From NCBI RefSeq assembly GCF_002858765.1, contig NZ_PJRP01000013.1, forward strand, positions 124,001-188,000: a DNA stretch of 64,000 nucleotides. The letters are read 5' to 3'. A program made the translations under genes and the position numbers. Source of the stretch: Cupriavidus pauculus. GTDB lineage: Bacteria > Pseudomonadota > Gammaproteobacteria > Burkholderiales > Burkholderiaceae. Under the pieces are notes generated by a model. It saw only the letters and a list, made by a program, of their open reading frames with translations, was not told the origin of the DNA and searched no databases. Shown one piece after another: positions 8,957-16,921 of this stretch; within the stretch, counting starts at the first letter, position 1, and every line of letters begins with the position of its first letter.

Positions 8957-9643
8957 ATGTCCAACCCGAAGCTCGAAGTACTGACGCCGCAGAACAGCCA
9001 GCTGATCATCATCGACCACCAGCCGCAGATGGCCTTCGGCGTGCAGTCGATGGACCGCCAGGCGCTGAAGAACAACGTGGTGGGCCTGGCCAAGGCCGCG
9101 AAGATCTTCAACGTGCCGACCACCATCACCACCGTGGAAAGCGAATCGTTCTCGGGCTACACGTACCCGGAAGTCCTCGACGTGTTCCCTGACGCCAAGA
9201 CGCTGGAACGCACCTCGATGAACTCGTGGGACGACCAGAAGGTGCGCGACGCCCTGAAGGCCAACGGCCGCAAGAAGGTCGTGGTGGCCGGTCTGTGGAC
9301 CGAGGTCTGCAACACCACGTTCGCCCTGTGCGCCATGCTGGAAGGCGACTACGAAATCTACATGGTGGCCGACGCGTCGGGCGGCACCAGCAAGGAAGCG
9401 CACGACTACGCCATGCAGCGCATGGTGCAAGCCGGCGTGGTGCCCGTGACCTGGCAGCAGGTGCTGCTGGAATGGCAACGCGACTGGGCACACCGCGACA
9501 CCTATGACGCGGTGATGAAGCTCGTCAAGGAACACTCGGGCGCCTACGGCATGGGCGTGGACTACGCCTACACGATGGTCCACAAGGCCGCCCAGCGCAC
9601 CGCCACGCCGCACGAGTCGATCGCGCCGGTGCCGGCCCGCTGA
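8957..9643 (+). CDS. Isochorismatase-fold (YcaC-like) cysteine hydrolase
   Basis: 228 residues. ATG 8957 has AAGGA just upstream; the open frame extends 54 codons further, but that part has no family similarity. Family features: the aspartate in LIIIDHQPQM near residue 20, the NAWD-like segment NSWDD, and the nucleophile loop GLWTEVCNTTFA with the catalytic Cys. The layout follows E. coli YcaC, whose substrate is unknown, rather than true isochorismatase or nicotinamidase. It is cytosolic, with no signal peptide. It is the first gene of a seven-gene co-directional set reaching a porin. The next two genes encode exported hydrolases, so it may act on a product imported after their action. Confidence 0.85.
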   Translation: MSNPKLEVLTPQNSQLIIIDHQPQMAFGVQSMDRQALKNNVVGLAKAAKIFNVPTTITTVESESFSGYTYPEVLDVFPDAKTLERTSMNSWDDQKVRDALKANGRKKVVVAGLWTEVCNTTFALCAMLEGDYEIYMVADASGGTSKEAHDYAMQRMVQAGVVPVTWQQVLLEWQRDWAHRDTYDAVMKLVKEHSGAYGMGVDYAYTMVHKAAQRTATPHESIAPVPAR

Positions 9644-9658
9644 TCGCCGGCCCACGGA

Positions 9659-9716
9659 TATTCAATTTATTTGAATAAAACGTACAGCGCGAGTGCGGCA
9701 ATCACCGCATTCGCGC
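9659..9716 (+). repeat. Two adjacent hairpins between hydrolase genes
   Basis: An AT-rich hairpin (TATTCAA/TTGAATA, 9659-9677) is followed by a GC-rich one (GCGCGAGTGCGG / CCGCATTCGCGC, 9687-9716, one G-T pair). There is no long T run after the second. They could stabilise the upstream mRNA end, attenuate read-through, or act as a weak terminator. Confidence 0.5.
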
Positions 9717-9815
9717 CGCTAAAGTTCACCCCATCGCAGCGCTGACGGCAAATAACACCGAAACGCGCCAAGCCGATAACTCAAACAAACTGAACCAACT
9801 TTGCAGGGAAATCTC

Positions 9816-10805
9816 ATGTCGAACGTCGCCCCCCAATCCGAAGCCGCACAACACGACGCATCGCGCCGCAAGCTGCTGGTCGGCAGCACCGTGGGCGCAG
9901 CCGCCGCCACCGTGGCATCGATGGCCGCGCTGACGCCGGTCGCCGCCGAAGCCGCACCGGCCGCCGGCCGCCAGTCGAAGCAGGGTCACTACGTGACCAC
10001 CAAGGACGGCACGCGCATCTTCTACAAGGATTGGGGTTCGGGCCGTCCGGTGGTGTTCTCGCACGGCTGGCCGCTCGACGCCGACGCCTGGGACGCCCAG
10101 ATGCTGTTCCTGGTGCAGAAGGGCTTCCGCGTGATCGCCCACGACCGCCGTGGCCATGGCCGCTCGGACCAGCCGGCCCAGGGCAACGACATGAACACCT
10201 ACGCCGATGACCTGGCCGCCGTGCTCGACGCGCTGGACATCAAGAGCGCCACGCTGGTGGGTCACTCCACCGGCGGCGGCGAAGTGGCCCGCTACATCGG
10301 CCGCCATGGCACGAAGCGCGTGGCCAAGGCCGTGCTGATCGGCGCCGTGCCGCCGACCATGGCCAAGAGCGCCGCCTACCCGAACGGCCTGCCGCTGGAA
10401 GTGTTCGACAACATTCGCAAGGGTGTTGCCGAGAACCGCTCGCAGTTCTACAAGGACCTGGCCGTGCCGTTCTTCGGCTTCAACCGTCCGAACGCCAAGA
10501 CATCGCAAGGCACCATCGACGCCTTCTGGGCGCAGGGCATGGCCGGCGGCGTCCTGGGCCAGTACCTGTGCATCAAGGAGTTCTCGGAAGTGGACTACAC
10601 CGAGGACCTGAAGAAAATCGACGTGCCCACGCTGATCCTGCACGGCGACGACGACCAGATCGTGCCGATCGACAACTCGGCCAAGCTGTCGGCCAAGATC
10701 GTCAAGAACGCCACGCTGAAGGTCTACCCGGGCGCTTCGCACGGCATGTGCGTCATCAATGCTGGCCAGGTCAACGCCGACCTGCTGGCCTTCCTGAACG
10801 CCTGA
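9816..10805 (+). CDS. Tat-exported alpha/beta hydrolase (chloroperoxidase-like)
   Basis: 329 residues. The N terminus has a twin-arginine-type signal (SRRKLLVGS followed by an Ala-rich hydrophobic stretch ending near EAAPAAG). The mature part is a canonical alpha/beta hydrolase: oxyanion loop HGWP, nucleophile elbow GHSTGG, acid in LHGDDDQIVPI, and catalytic His in GASHGMC. The closest family is the cofactor-free haloperoxidase/esterase group, which shows esterase or perhydrolase activity; physiological substrates are usually unknown. ATG 9816 has AGGGAA at 9805-9810. It is followed after 13 bp by a second Tat-type hydrolase, suggesting that both act on one periplasmic substrate. Confidence 0.9.
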   Translation: MSNVAPQSEAAQHDASRRKLLVGSTVGAAAATVASMAALTPVAAEAAPAAGRQSKQGHYVTTKDGTRIFYKDWGSGRPVVFSHGWPLDADAWDAQMLFLVQKGFRVIAHDRRGHGRSDQPAQGNDMNTYADDLAAVLDALDIKSATLVGHSTGGGEVARYIGRHGTKRVAKAVLIGAVPPTMAKSAAYPNGLPLEVFDNIRKGVAENRSQFYKDLAVPFFGFNRPNAKTSQGTIDAFWAQGMAGGVLGQYLCIKEFSEVDYTEDLKKIDVPTLILHGDDDQIVPIDNSAKLSAKIVKNATLKVYPGASHGMCVINAGQVNADLLAFLNA

Positions 10806-10818
10806 TCCGCCTGAGCCC

Positions 10819-12765
10819 ATGTCAGTAACCCGCCGGCAATTTATCGCCTCGGCTGCCGCGCTAGGCGCGGCAGCCTCTTCGGAGCTTTTCGCCATGTCAC
10901 CGAACCCGACTCCCGATCTCATCCTCGTCAACGGCAAGTTCACCACCCTTGACAAGTCCAACCCACAAGCCGATGCCGTGGCCATCCAGGACGGCCGCTT
11001 CATCAGCGTGGGCACGCGCGACGAGATCATGAAGCTCGCGGCTGCCAAGACGAAAGTGATCGACCTGAATGGCCGGCGGGCCATTCCCGGGCTGATCGAC
11101 AGCCACATGCACATCATTCGTGGCGGCCTGAACTACAACATGGAACTGCGCTGGGACGGCGTGCGCTCGCTGGCCGATGCCATGCGCATGCTCAAGGACC
11201 AGGTTGCCCGCACGCCCGCGCCGCAATGGGTGCGCGTGGTCGGCGGCTTCACCGAGCACCAGTTCGTGGAAAAGCGCCTGCCGACCATCGAGGAACTGAA
11301 CGCCGCGGCACCCGACACGCCGGTGTTCATCCTGCACCTGTACGACCGCGCCATCCTGAACGGCGCCGCGCTGCGTGCCGTCGGCTACAACAAGGACACC
11401 CCGAACCCGCCGGGCGGCGAGATCATCCGCGACAAGGGCGGCAACCCAACTGGCCTGCTGTTGGCCAAGCCCAACGCGACCATCCTGTACGCCACGCTGG
11501 CCAAGGGTCCGAAGCTGCCGCCCGAGTACCAGAAGAATTCCACGCGCCATTTCATGCGCGAAGTGAACCGCCTGGGCGTGACCGGCGTGATCGATGCCGG
11601 CGGCGGCTACCAGAATTACCCCGATGACTACAACATCATCGAGGAGCTGCACAAGGAAGGCCAGCTCACCGTGCGACTGGCCTACAACCTGTTCACGCAG
11701 AAGCCCAAGGAAGAACTGAGCGACTTCAAGACCTGGACTTCCACCGTGAAGCCGGGCCAGGGCGACGACCTGTACCGCCACAACGGCGCCGGCGAAATGC
11801 TGGTCTACACGGCTGCCGACTTCGAGGACTTCCGCGTCGAGCGCCCCGACATGCCGCCGTCGATGGAAGCCGACCTGGAGCCGGTGATCCGCCTGCTGGC
11901 CGAAAAGCGCTGGCCGTGGCGCCTGCACGCCACGTACGACCAGACGATCGACCGCGCGCTGGACGTCTACGAAAAGGTGGCCAAGGACGTGCCGTTCAAC
12001 GGCCTGAACTGGTTCTTCGACCACGCCGAGACGATCTCCGACCGCAACATCGACCGCATCGCGGCACTGGGCGGCGGCATTGCCGTGCAGCACCGCATGG
12101 CCTACCAGGGCGAGTATTTCGTCGAGCGCTACGGCGCCAAGGCGGCCGAAGCCACGCCGCCGATCAAGAAGATGCTGGAAAAGGGCGTGAAGGTTGGCGC
12201 CGGCACCGACGCCACGCGCGTGGCCTCGTACAACCCGTGGGTGTCGCTGTACTGGCTGACCACCGGCAAGACCGTGGGCGGCATGTCGATGTATCCGCAA
12301 GCCAACCTGCTCGACCGCGAGACCGCGCTACGCCTGTGGACCGAGGCCAACACCTGGTTCTCGTCCGAGGAAGGCAAGAAGGGCCAGATCAAGGCTGGCC
12401 AGCTGGCCGACCTGGCCGTGCTGTCGGCCGACTACTTTGCCGTGCCGGGCGACGACATCCAGGACATCACGTCCGTGATGACGGTGCTGGGCGGCAATGT
12501 GGTCTACGGCGACAACGAGTTCGGCCGCCATTCGCCCGACATTCCGCCGGCCATGCCGGACTGGTCGCCGGCCCGCCATGGCAGCCAGTACCAGCCGCGC
12601 CCGACGGCCCAGGCGAAGCAACTGGCGATGAGCACCGCCTGCGCCTGCGCCAGTTCGTGCGGCGTACATGGCCATTCCCATGCCAAGGCGTGGACATCGA
12701 GCGTGCCGACGTCGGACGAAAGCAGCTTCTGGGGCGCGCTGGGCTGCTCCTGCTGGGCGTTCTGA
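10819..12765 (+). CDS. Tat-exported YtcJ-type amidohydrolase with Cys-rich tail
   Basis: 648 residues. The N terminus MSVTRRQFIASAAALGAAA is a twin-arginine signal. The amidohydrolase_3 fold has metal ligands in GLIDSHMHI near residue 97, a Lys/His region in the barrel (LHATYDQT, FDHAET) and the late Asp in GAGTDATR. The C terminus goes beyond the usual fold with an unusual tail that holds ACACASSCGVHGHSHA and ends GCSCWAF, giving six cysteines and several histidines. That tail may bind metal, form disulfides after export, or serve as a maturation or targeting signal. YtcJ-like enzymes hydrolyse amide or related bonds; the substrate is unknown here. A DoxX gene follows. Confidence 0.88.
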   Translation: MSVTRRQFIASAAALGAAASSELFAMSPNPTPDLILVNGKFTTLDKSNPQADAVAIQDGRFISVGTRDEIMKLAAAKTKVIDLNGRRAIPGLIDSHMHIIRGGLNYNMELRWDGVRSLADAMRMLKDQVARTPAPQWVRVVGGFTEHQFVEKRLPTIEELNAAAPDTPVFILHLYDRAILNGAALRAVGYNKDTPNPPGGEIIRDKGGNPTGLLLAKPNATILYATLAKGPKLPPEYQKNSTRHFMREVNRLGVTGVIDAGGGYQNYPDDYNIIEELHKEGQLTVRLAYNLFTQKPKEELSDFKTWTSTVKPGQGDDLYRHNGAGEMLVYTAADFEDFRVERPDMPPSMEADLEPVIRLLAEKRWPWRLHATYDQTIDRALDVYEKVAKDVPFNGLNWFFDHAETISDRNIDRIAALGGGIAVQHRMAYQGEYFVERYGAKAAEATPPIKKMLEKGVKVGAGTDATRVASYNPWVSLYWLTTGKTVGGMSMYPQANLLDRETALRLWTEANTWFSSEEGKKGQIKAGQLADLAVLSADYFAVPGDDIQDITSVMTVLGGNVVYGDNEFGRHSPDIPPAMPDWSPARHGSQYQPRPTAQAKQLAMSTACACASSCGVHGHSHAKAWTSSVPTSDESSFWGALGCSCWAF

Positions 12766-12813
12766 CGCCGGCTGCATCCCGCCATCCGCTTTGCATCGAA
12801 CCGGAGACCCGTC

Positions 12814-13248
12814 ATGCCCTTTACCTCCTCCCCACTAGCGGCGGCCGGCGACACCACGCACCGGCTGCCACGCTGGATGCATTGGATCGCCCTGCTGCTG
12901 CTGTGCGCGGCGTACCTGCAAGGCGGGCTCGTCAAGCTGTTCGACTTCTCCGGTGCGGTGGCCGAGATGCAGCACTTTGGCCTGAGCCCTGCCGCACCGA
13001 TGGCGGCGGCCACGATCGCGCTGGAACTGGCCGCGCCGGCCATGATCCTGCTGGGCGTGTACCGCTGGTTCGGTGCGCTGGCGCTGGCCGGCTTCACGCT
13101 GGCCGCCACGTTCATGGCCAACCGCTTCTGGAGCGCGCCGCCTGATGCCTACTTCATGCTGATGAACGCGTTCTTCGAGCACCTGGGCCTGGTGGGTGGC
13201 TTCCTGCTGGTGGCCTGGCACGACCTGCGCACGCGGGGCCGCGCATGA
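12814..13248 (+). CDS. DoxX family membrane protein
   Basis: 144 residues with four hydrophobic segments: WIALLLLCAAYLQGGLVKL, MAAATIALELAAPAMILLG, FGALALAGFTLAATFMA and LGLVGGFLLVAW. The DoxX signature lies around GLVKLFDFSGAVAEM. DoxX-type proteins are inner-membrane subunits linked to quinone or thiosulfate redox chemistry, but most homologues have no assigned role. GGAGA precedes the ATG by about 7 nt. Its stop overlaps the start of the MFS gene (ATGA at 13245-13248), so the two are translationally coupled. Confidence 0.85.
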   Translation: MPFTSSPLAAAGDTTHRLPRWMHWIALLLLCAAYLQGGLVKLFDFSGAVAEMQHFGLSPAAPMAAATIALELAAPAMILLGVYRWFGALALAGFTLAATFMANRFWSAPPDAYFMLMNAFFEHLGLVGGFLLVAWHDLRTRGRA

Positions 13249-14861
13249 CGCAGGCTGCCGCAACCCCCACGGCCAAGCCATCGGGGTCGTTTGCGCCGCT
13301 GGCCCAGTCGACGTTCGCCGTCCTCTGGGTCGCCACGATCCTTGGCAACGTCGGCAGTTTCATGCGCGACGTGGCCAGTGCCTGGCTTGCCACCGACCTG
13401 TCGTCGTCACCGGCCGCCGTGGCCACCATCCAGGCCGCGGCCACGCTGCCGGTCTTCCTGCTGGCGATTCCGGCGGGCGTGCTGTCCGACATCCTGGACC
13501 GCCGCCGCTTCCTGATCGTGATCCAGATCGCGCTGGCAGCGGTCAGCGGCACGCTGGCCTTCCTGTCCTGGCAGAACGGGCTGACGATCGAGATCCTGAT
13601 TGCGCTGGCGTTTGCCGGCGGTATCGGCGCGGCGATGATGGGGCCGACCTGGCAATCCATCGTGCCCGAACTGGTGCCCGCCAACACGCTGCGCCAGGCC
13701 GTGGCCCTGAACGGCCTGGGCGTCAATATCGCCCGCGCCATTGGCCCGGCCATGGGCGGCCTGCTGCTGGCGGCGTTCGGCGCGGCAGCCACCTACTGTG
13801 TCGACCTGATCAGCTATGCGTTCGTGATCGGCGCGCTGATCTGGTGGAAGCGCCCCGTGCAGCCGAGCGATCCGCTGCGCGAGCACTTCTTCAGCGCCTT
13901 CCGCGCGGGACTGCGTTTTACGCGTGCCCATAGCAAGCTGCATATCGTGCTGCTGCGCGCTGCCGTGCATTTCGCATTCGGCAGCAGCGTGTGGGCCTTG
14001 CTGCCGCTGGTCGCCAAGCAGCTGCTGCACGGTGGCGCCGGTCTCTACGGCGTACTGCTGGGCGCGGTCGGCGCCGGCGCCATCCTGGGCGCGCTGTCGA
14101 TGCCAACGATCCAGAAGCGCCTGGATGGCGATGGCGTGATCCTGACGTCCGCCATCGCAACCGCCTTGGTCATGGCCGCACTGTCGTTCGCACCGCCGGT
14201 CTGGCTGGCGCTGCCGCTGCTGCTGGTACTGGGCGCGGCGTGGATTCTGGCGCTGACGACGCTGGGCGGCGCGGCACAGGCCATCCTGCCGAACTGGGTA
14301 CGCGGCCGTGCACTGGCCGTCTACCAGATGGTGTTCAACGGTGCACTGGCCGGCGGCAGCCTGCTGTGGGGCTTCGTGGCCCAGGCACTGGGCACGCCGT
14401 ACGCGCTGCTGATTGCCGCGGCGGGCCTGGTCGTGGCGGCGCTGTTGCTGAACCGCATCCGCCTGCCGCGCGGCGAAGAAGACCTGGGTCCGGCGCGGCA
14501 CTGGCCAGAACCGGAGATGGCTGACGACATCGCCCACGATCGCGGCCCGGTGATGATCCTGATCGAGTACTGCATTCCGGCGGCCAACCGCGACGCGTTC
14601 CTGCGCGCCGTGCATCGGCTATCGGAAGAACGCCTGCGTGACGGCGCCTTCAACTGGGGCGTCATGGAAGACCCGGCCAATCCGGAGTTGCTGACCGAAT
14701 GGTTCCTGGTCGAGTCGTGGGCGGAACACCTGCGCCAGCATCGTCGCGTACCGAACGCCGACGCCGACCTGCAGCGTGACGTGGCCGGCTTCCACGTGGC
14801 CAGCGAACCACCGCGCGTGCGGCACCTGCTGGGCGTGGGACTGCCCGGCGCCACACGCTGA
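13245..14861 (+). CDS. MFS exporter fused to a C-terminal ABM-like domain
   Basis: 538 residues. Residues 1-410 are an EntS/MFS_3-type transporter with the loop-2 motif GVLSDILDRRRFLI and twelve probable membrane helices. Residues from about 425 (GPVMILIEYCIPAANRDAFLRA) to 530 form a soluble ferredoxin-like domain that resembles antibiotic-biosynthesis-monooxygenase or mono-oxygenase-like subunits. Fusion of the two is known in this transporter family. The protein probably exports a small organic molecule or siderophore-like compound from the cytosol. It is translationally coupled to DoxX and followed by XapX, consistent with one operon. Confidence 0.87.
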   Translation: MTQAAATPTAKPSGSFAPLAQSTFAVLWVATILGNVGSFMRDVASAWLATDLSSSPAAVATIQAAATLPVFLLAIPAGVLSDILDRRRFLIVIQIALAAVSGTLAFLSWQNGLTIEILIALAFAGGIGAAMMGPTWQSIVPELVPANTLRQAVALNGLGVNIARAIGPAMGGLLLAAFGAAATYCVDLISYAFVIGALIWWKRPVQPSDPLREHFFSAFRAGLRFTRAHSKLHIVLLRAAVHFAFGSSVWALLPLVAKQLLHGGAGLYGVLLGAVGAGAILGALSMPTIQKRLDGDGVILTSAIATALVMAALSFAPPVWLALPLLLVLGAAWILALTTLGGAAQAILPNWVRGRALAVYQMVFNGALAGGSLLWGFVAQALGTPYALLIAAAGLVVAALLLNRIRLPRGEEDLGPARHWPEPEMADDIAHDRGPVMILIEYCIPAANRDAFLRAVHRLSEERLRDGAFNWGVMEDPANPELLTEWFLVESWAEHLRQHRRVPNADADLQRDVAGFHVASEPPRVRHLLGVGLPGATR

Positions 14862-14905
14862 CCCCTGACATTTTGAAGTTCTGTTGTTGAATTGCGAGAC
14901 CCATC

Positions 14906-15184
14906 ATGAAGATCTACCTTGTCTCTCTTGGCGCCGGCGTCCTGGTCGGCATCATCTATGCCCTGCTGCAGGTGCGCTCGCCCGCGCCGCCGGCCGTGGC
15001 CCTGCTTGGCCTGCTGGGCATGCTGATCGGTGAACAGGTCGTGCCGCCGATCAAGCGCATGATCGCGGGCGAGCCCGTGACCATCTCATGGTTCCACTCC
15101 GAGTGCGTGCCGAAGATCACCGGCACGCCCGGCCCGGCCACGCTGACGGCAAAAAACGATGAAAAGACCGATGCGGCGCACTGA
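14906..15184 (+). CDS. XapX domain protein
   Basis: 92 residues. Two hydrophobic stretches (VSLGAGVLVGIIYALLQV and VALLGLLGMLIGEQVV) carry the XapX/DUF1427 signature, followed by a polar tail. Members are small inner-membrane proteins often found beside hydrolase or DoxX-like genes; their role is unknown. The 3' end overlaps the start of the porin gene by 26 nt in another frame. Confidence 0.85.
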   Translation: MKIYLVSLGAGVLVGIIYALLQVRSPAPPAVALLGLLGMLIGEQVVPPIKRMIAGEPVTISWFHSECVPKITGTPGPATLTAKNDEKTDAAH

Positions 15185-16265
15185 AGGACTGGCGTTGCTG
15201 GCTGCCCTGGCCGCTCCCGCGTCGGCCCTGGCCGACAGTTCCGTGACGATCTATGGCCGGCTGAACACCGCCATCGAGTACTCGCGCGCCAGTACCGCTA
15301 CCGACGGCACGTCCCTGGGCAGCGTGGTACGCCAGACCAACTACCGGTCGGTCTGGGGCCTGCGCGGCGAGGAAGGCCTCGGCGGCTCGCTCAAGGCCGT
15401 CTGGCAGATCGAAAGCAACCTGTCGATCGACAATGGCCAGGGCGGCATCGCCACGCGCAATTCGCGCATCGGCCTGCAGGGCGACTACGGCCTGCTGTTC
15501 ATGGGGCACTGGCATACGCCCTACACCGAGTCGACCATGGCGTACGACCCGTACTATCCGACCACCGCCGGCTACATGGCGCTGATCGGCAACGGCTCGA
15601 CGTCCAGCTCCGACAACGTGCAGGACACCAGCTCGTTCGATCGCCGCCAGAAGAACATCCTGCAGTACCGGTCGCCGCAGCTGGCCGGTGTCAGCGTCTG
15701 GCTGGGCTGGGGCCTGCCCGAAGAGAAGACCACGGTCCCGCGCAACCCGGCGCTGTATTCGGCGGCAGTGGTCTACGACCAGGGGCCGCTGAACGCCACG
15801 CTGGCGTACGAAATCCACCAGCACTACCAGGCGGCCGGACGCAATGACGACGCGCTGAAGGTAGGCGTGGCCTACCAGCTGTTCAAGGGCACGCGCATTT
15901 CGGCGCTCTACGAACACCTGCACTACCGCACCGACACCGGCGACCTGCAGCGCAACGGCTACTATGCGTCGCTGGTGCAGCAGCTGGGCCCGGGCAGCGT
16001 GCGGGTAGGCGTTGCACTGGCCGCCAACGGCACGGGGTCTTCCACCGACACGATCGGCTTCTTCCGCAGCGGCTCGGAGACCGGCGCCACCCAGTTCACG
16101 GTCGGCTACGACTATCCGCTGTCAAAACGCACGGCGCTGTTTGTGTTCTACAGCCGCATCAACAACAAGAAAAACGCGATCTACGACTTCGCCATCAACG
16201 AACTGGGCGTCAGCGCCGGGGCGGACCCGCAGACGTTCGCACTGGGCATGCGGCACAACTTCTAA
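15159..16265 (+). CDS. Burkholderiales-type outer-membrane porin
   Basis: 368 residues with a signal peptide (LALLAALAAPASALA) and the classic mature start DSSVTIYGRLNTAIEY. It shows the usual porin landmarks: SVWGLRGEEGLGGSLKAVWQIE, alternating beta-strand pattern, a long L3-like loop, and a terminal aromatic (RHNF) for BAM recognition. It makes a trimeric 16-stranded general or substrate-preferring pore. ATG 15159 lies inside the XapX gene; ATG 15171 is an alternative. As the last gene of the hydrolase operon it may admit the substrate or let the product of the exported enzymes diffuse. Confidence 0.92.
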   Translation: MKRPMRRTEGLALLAALAAPASALADSSVTIYGRLNTAIEYSRASTATDGTSLGSVVRQTNYRSVWGLRGEEGLGGSLKAVWQIESNLSIDNGQGGIATRNSRIGLQGDYGLLFMGHWHTPYTESTMAYDPYYPTTAGYMALIGNGSTSSSDNVQDTSSFDRRQKNILQYRSPQLAGVSVWLGWGLPEEKTTVPRNPALYSAAVVYDQGPLNATLAYEIHQHYQAAGRNDDALKVGVAYQLFKGTRISALYEHLHYRTDTGDLQRNGYYASLVQQLGPGSVRVGVALAANGTGSSTDTIGFFRSGSETGATQFTVGYDYPLSKRTALFVFYSRINNKKNAIYDFAINELGVSAGADPQTFALGMRHNF

Positions 16266-16291
16266 GGCGCGATGCCACGCACCGGGCGTAA

Positions 16292-16309
16292 CTAATACCT
16301 TGGTATTGG
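16292..16309 (+). promoter_or_regulatory. Candidate binding motif, copy 2 (CTAATACCTTGGTATTGG)
   Basis: The core AATACC-TT-GGTATT is an inverted repeat. Its left part matches the motif at 8787-8798, and its right part shares CTTGGTAT and GTATTGG with the minus-strand reading of 8583-8599. It lies about 200 bp upstream of the receiver-only regulator. A FixJ-type operator is plausible but unproven. Confidence 0.4.
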
Positions 16310-16508
16310 TTCGCTCCGATTCGTGGCGGAGCCGGCCCGAAGCGAATATCCTTGTCGGTTTCCGCGCGGATCAGGGTTGCAGAGCCGGCGTCTGCTGTCG
16401 GCGGCTCGCTGACAATACCACCGTATGATGTCGAGCTTGGCCCGGCGGGATTATGCTGTGAGCAAGCGGTGGCCCCTGTCACCGTTCCAGACTTCTCAAG
16501 GATTCCGT

Positions 16509-16889
16509 GTGACTGCCACCCCCGTGATTGCCATTGTCGATGACGACGCTTCCGTCCGGCATGCCATGGGCAGACTGGTGCGCTCGCTGGACATGACCGC
16601 GGAACTCTATGGCGGCGGCACCGAACTGCTGGCGTCCGCATCGATCGCCGGCATCGATTGCGTGATCACCGACGTGCAGATGCCCGGGATGAATGGCTTT
16701 GCCCTGTGCGAGGCGCTGCGCGCCGGGGGGCACCGGATGCCCGTCATCTTCATGACGGCCTTCGCGCAGGAAGGCTACGAACAGCGCGCCCGCGACGCCG
16801 GCGCGGCCTGTTTTCTGAACAAGCCCTTCCAGGATACGGATATCATCGACTGCATCGAGAACGCCCTGCAGATTCGCCCCGGAAACTAG
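16509..16889 (+). CDS. Single-domain response regulator (receiver only)
   Basis: 126 residues from GTG 16509, which has AAGGA 7 nt upstream; an ATG at 16425 in the same frame lacks family similarity. It has VDDD at 11-13, phospho-acceptor Asp55 in VITDVQMPG, FMTAFAQ and the Lys of LNKPFQD, but no output domain. Such proteins act as phosphotransfer intermediates, phosphate sinks or protein-interaction switches. It ends 32 bp before the start of the giant hybrid kinase on the same strand, so co-expression is likely. I infer a relay between that kinase and the FixJ-type regulators. Confidence 0.9.
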   Translation: MTATPVIAIVDDDASVRHAMGRLVRSLDMTAELYGGGTELLASASIAGIDCVITDVQMPGMNGFALCEALRAGGHRMPVIFMTAFAQEGYEQRARDAGAACFLNKPFQDTDIIDCIENALQIRPGN

Positions 16890-16921
16890 GCCCCAGGTCT
16901 CATTTTCTCCGGCGCAGCACC

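Noticed and set aside
10897..12300. 467-codon minus-strand open frame
   Set aside because: Antisense to the amidohydrolase gene, which has clear catalytic motifs; the shadow has none.
16658..16921. N-terminal extension of the giant kinase
   Set aside because: This part overlaps the receiver gene in another frame and reads as Arg/Ala-rich shadow; the fold begins after ATG 16922.
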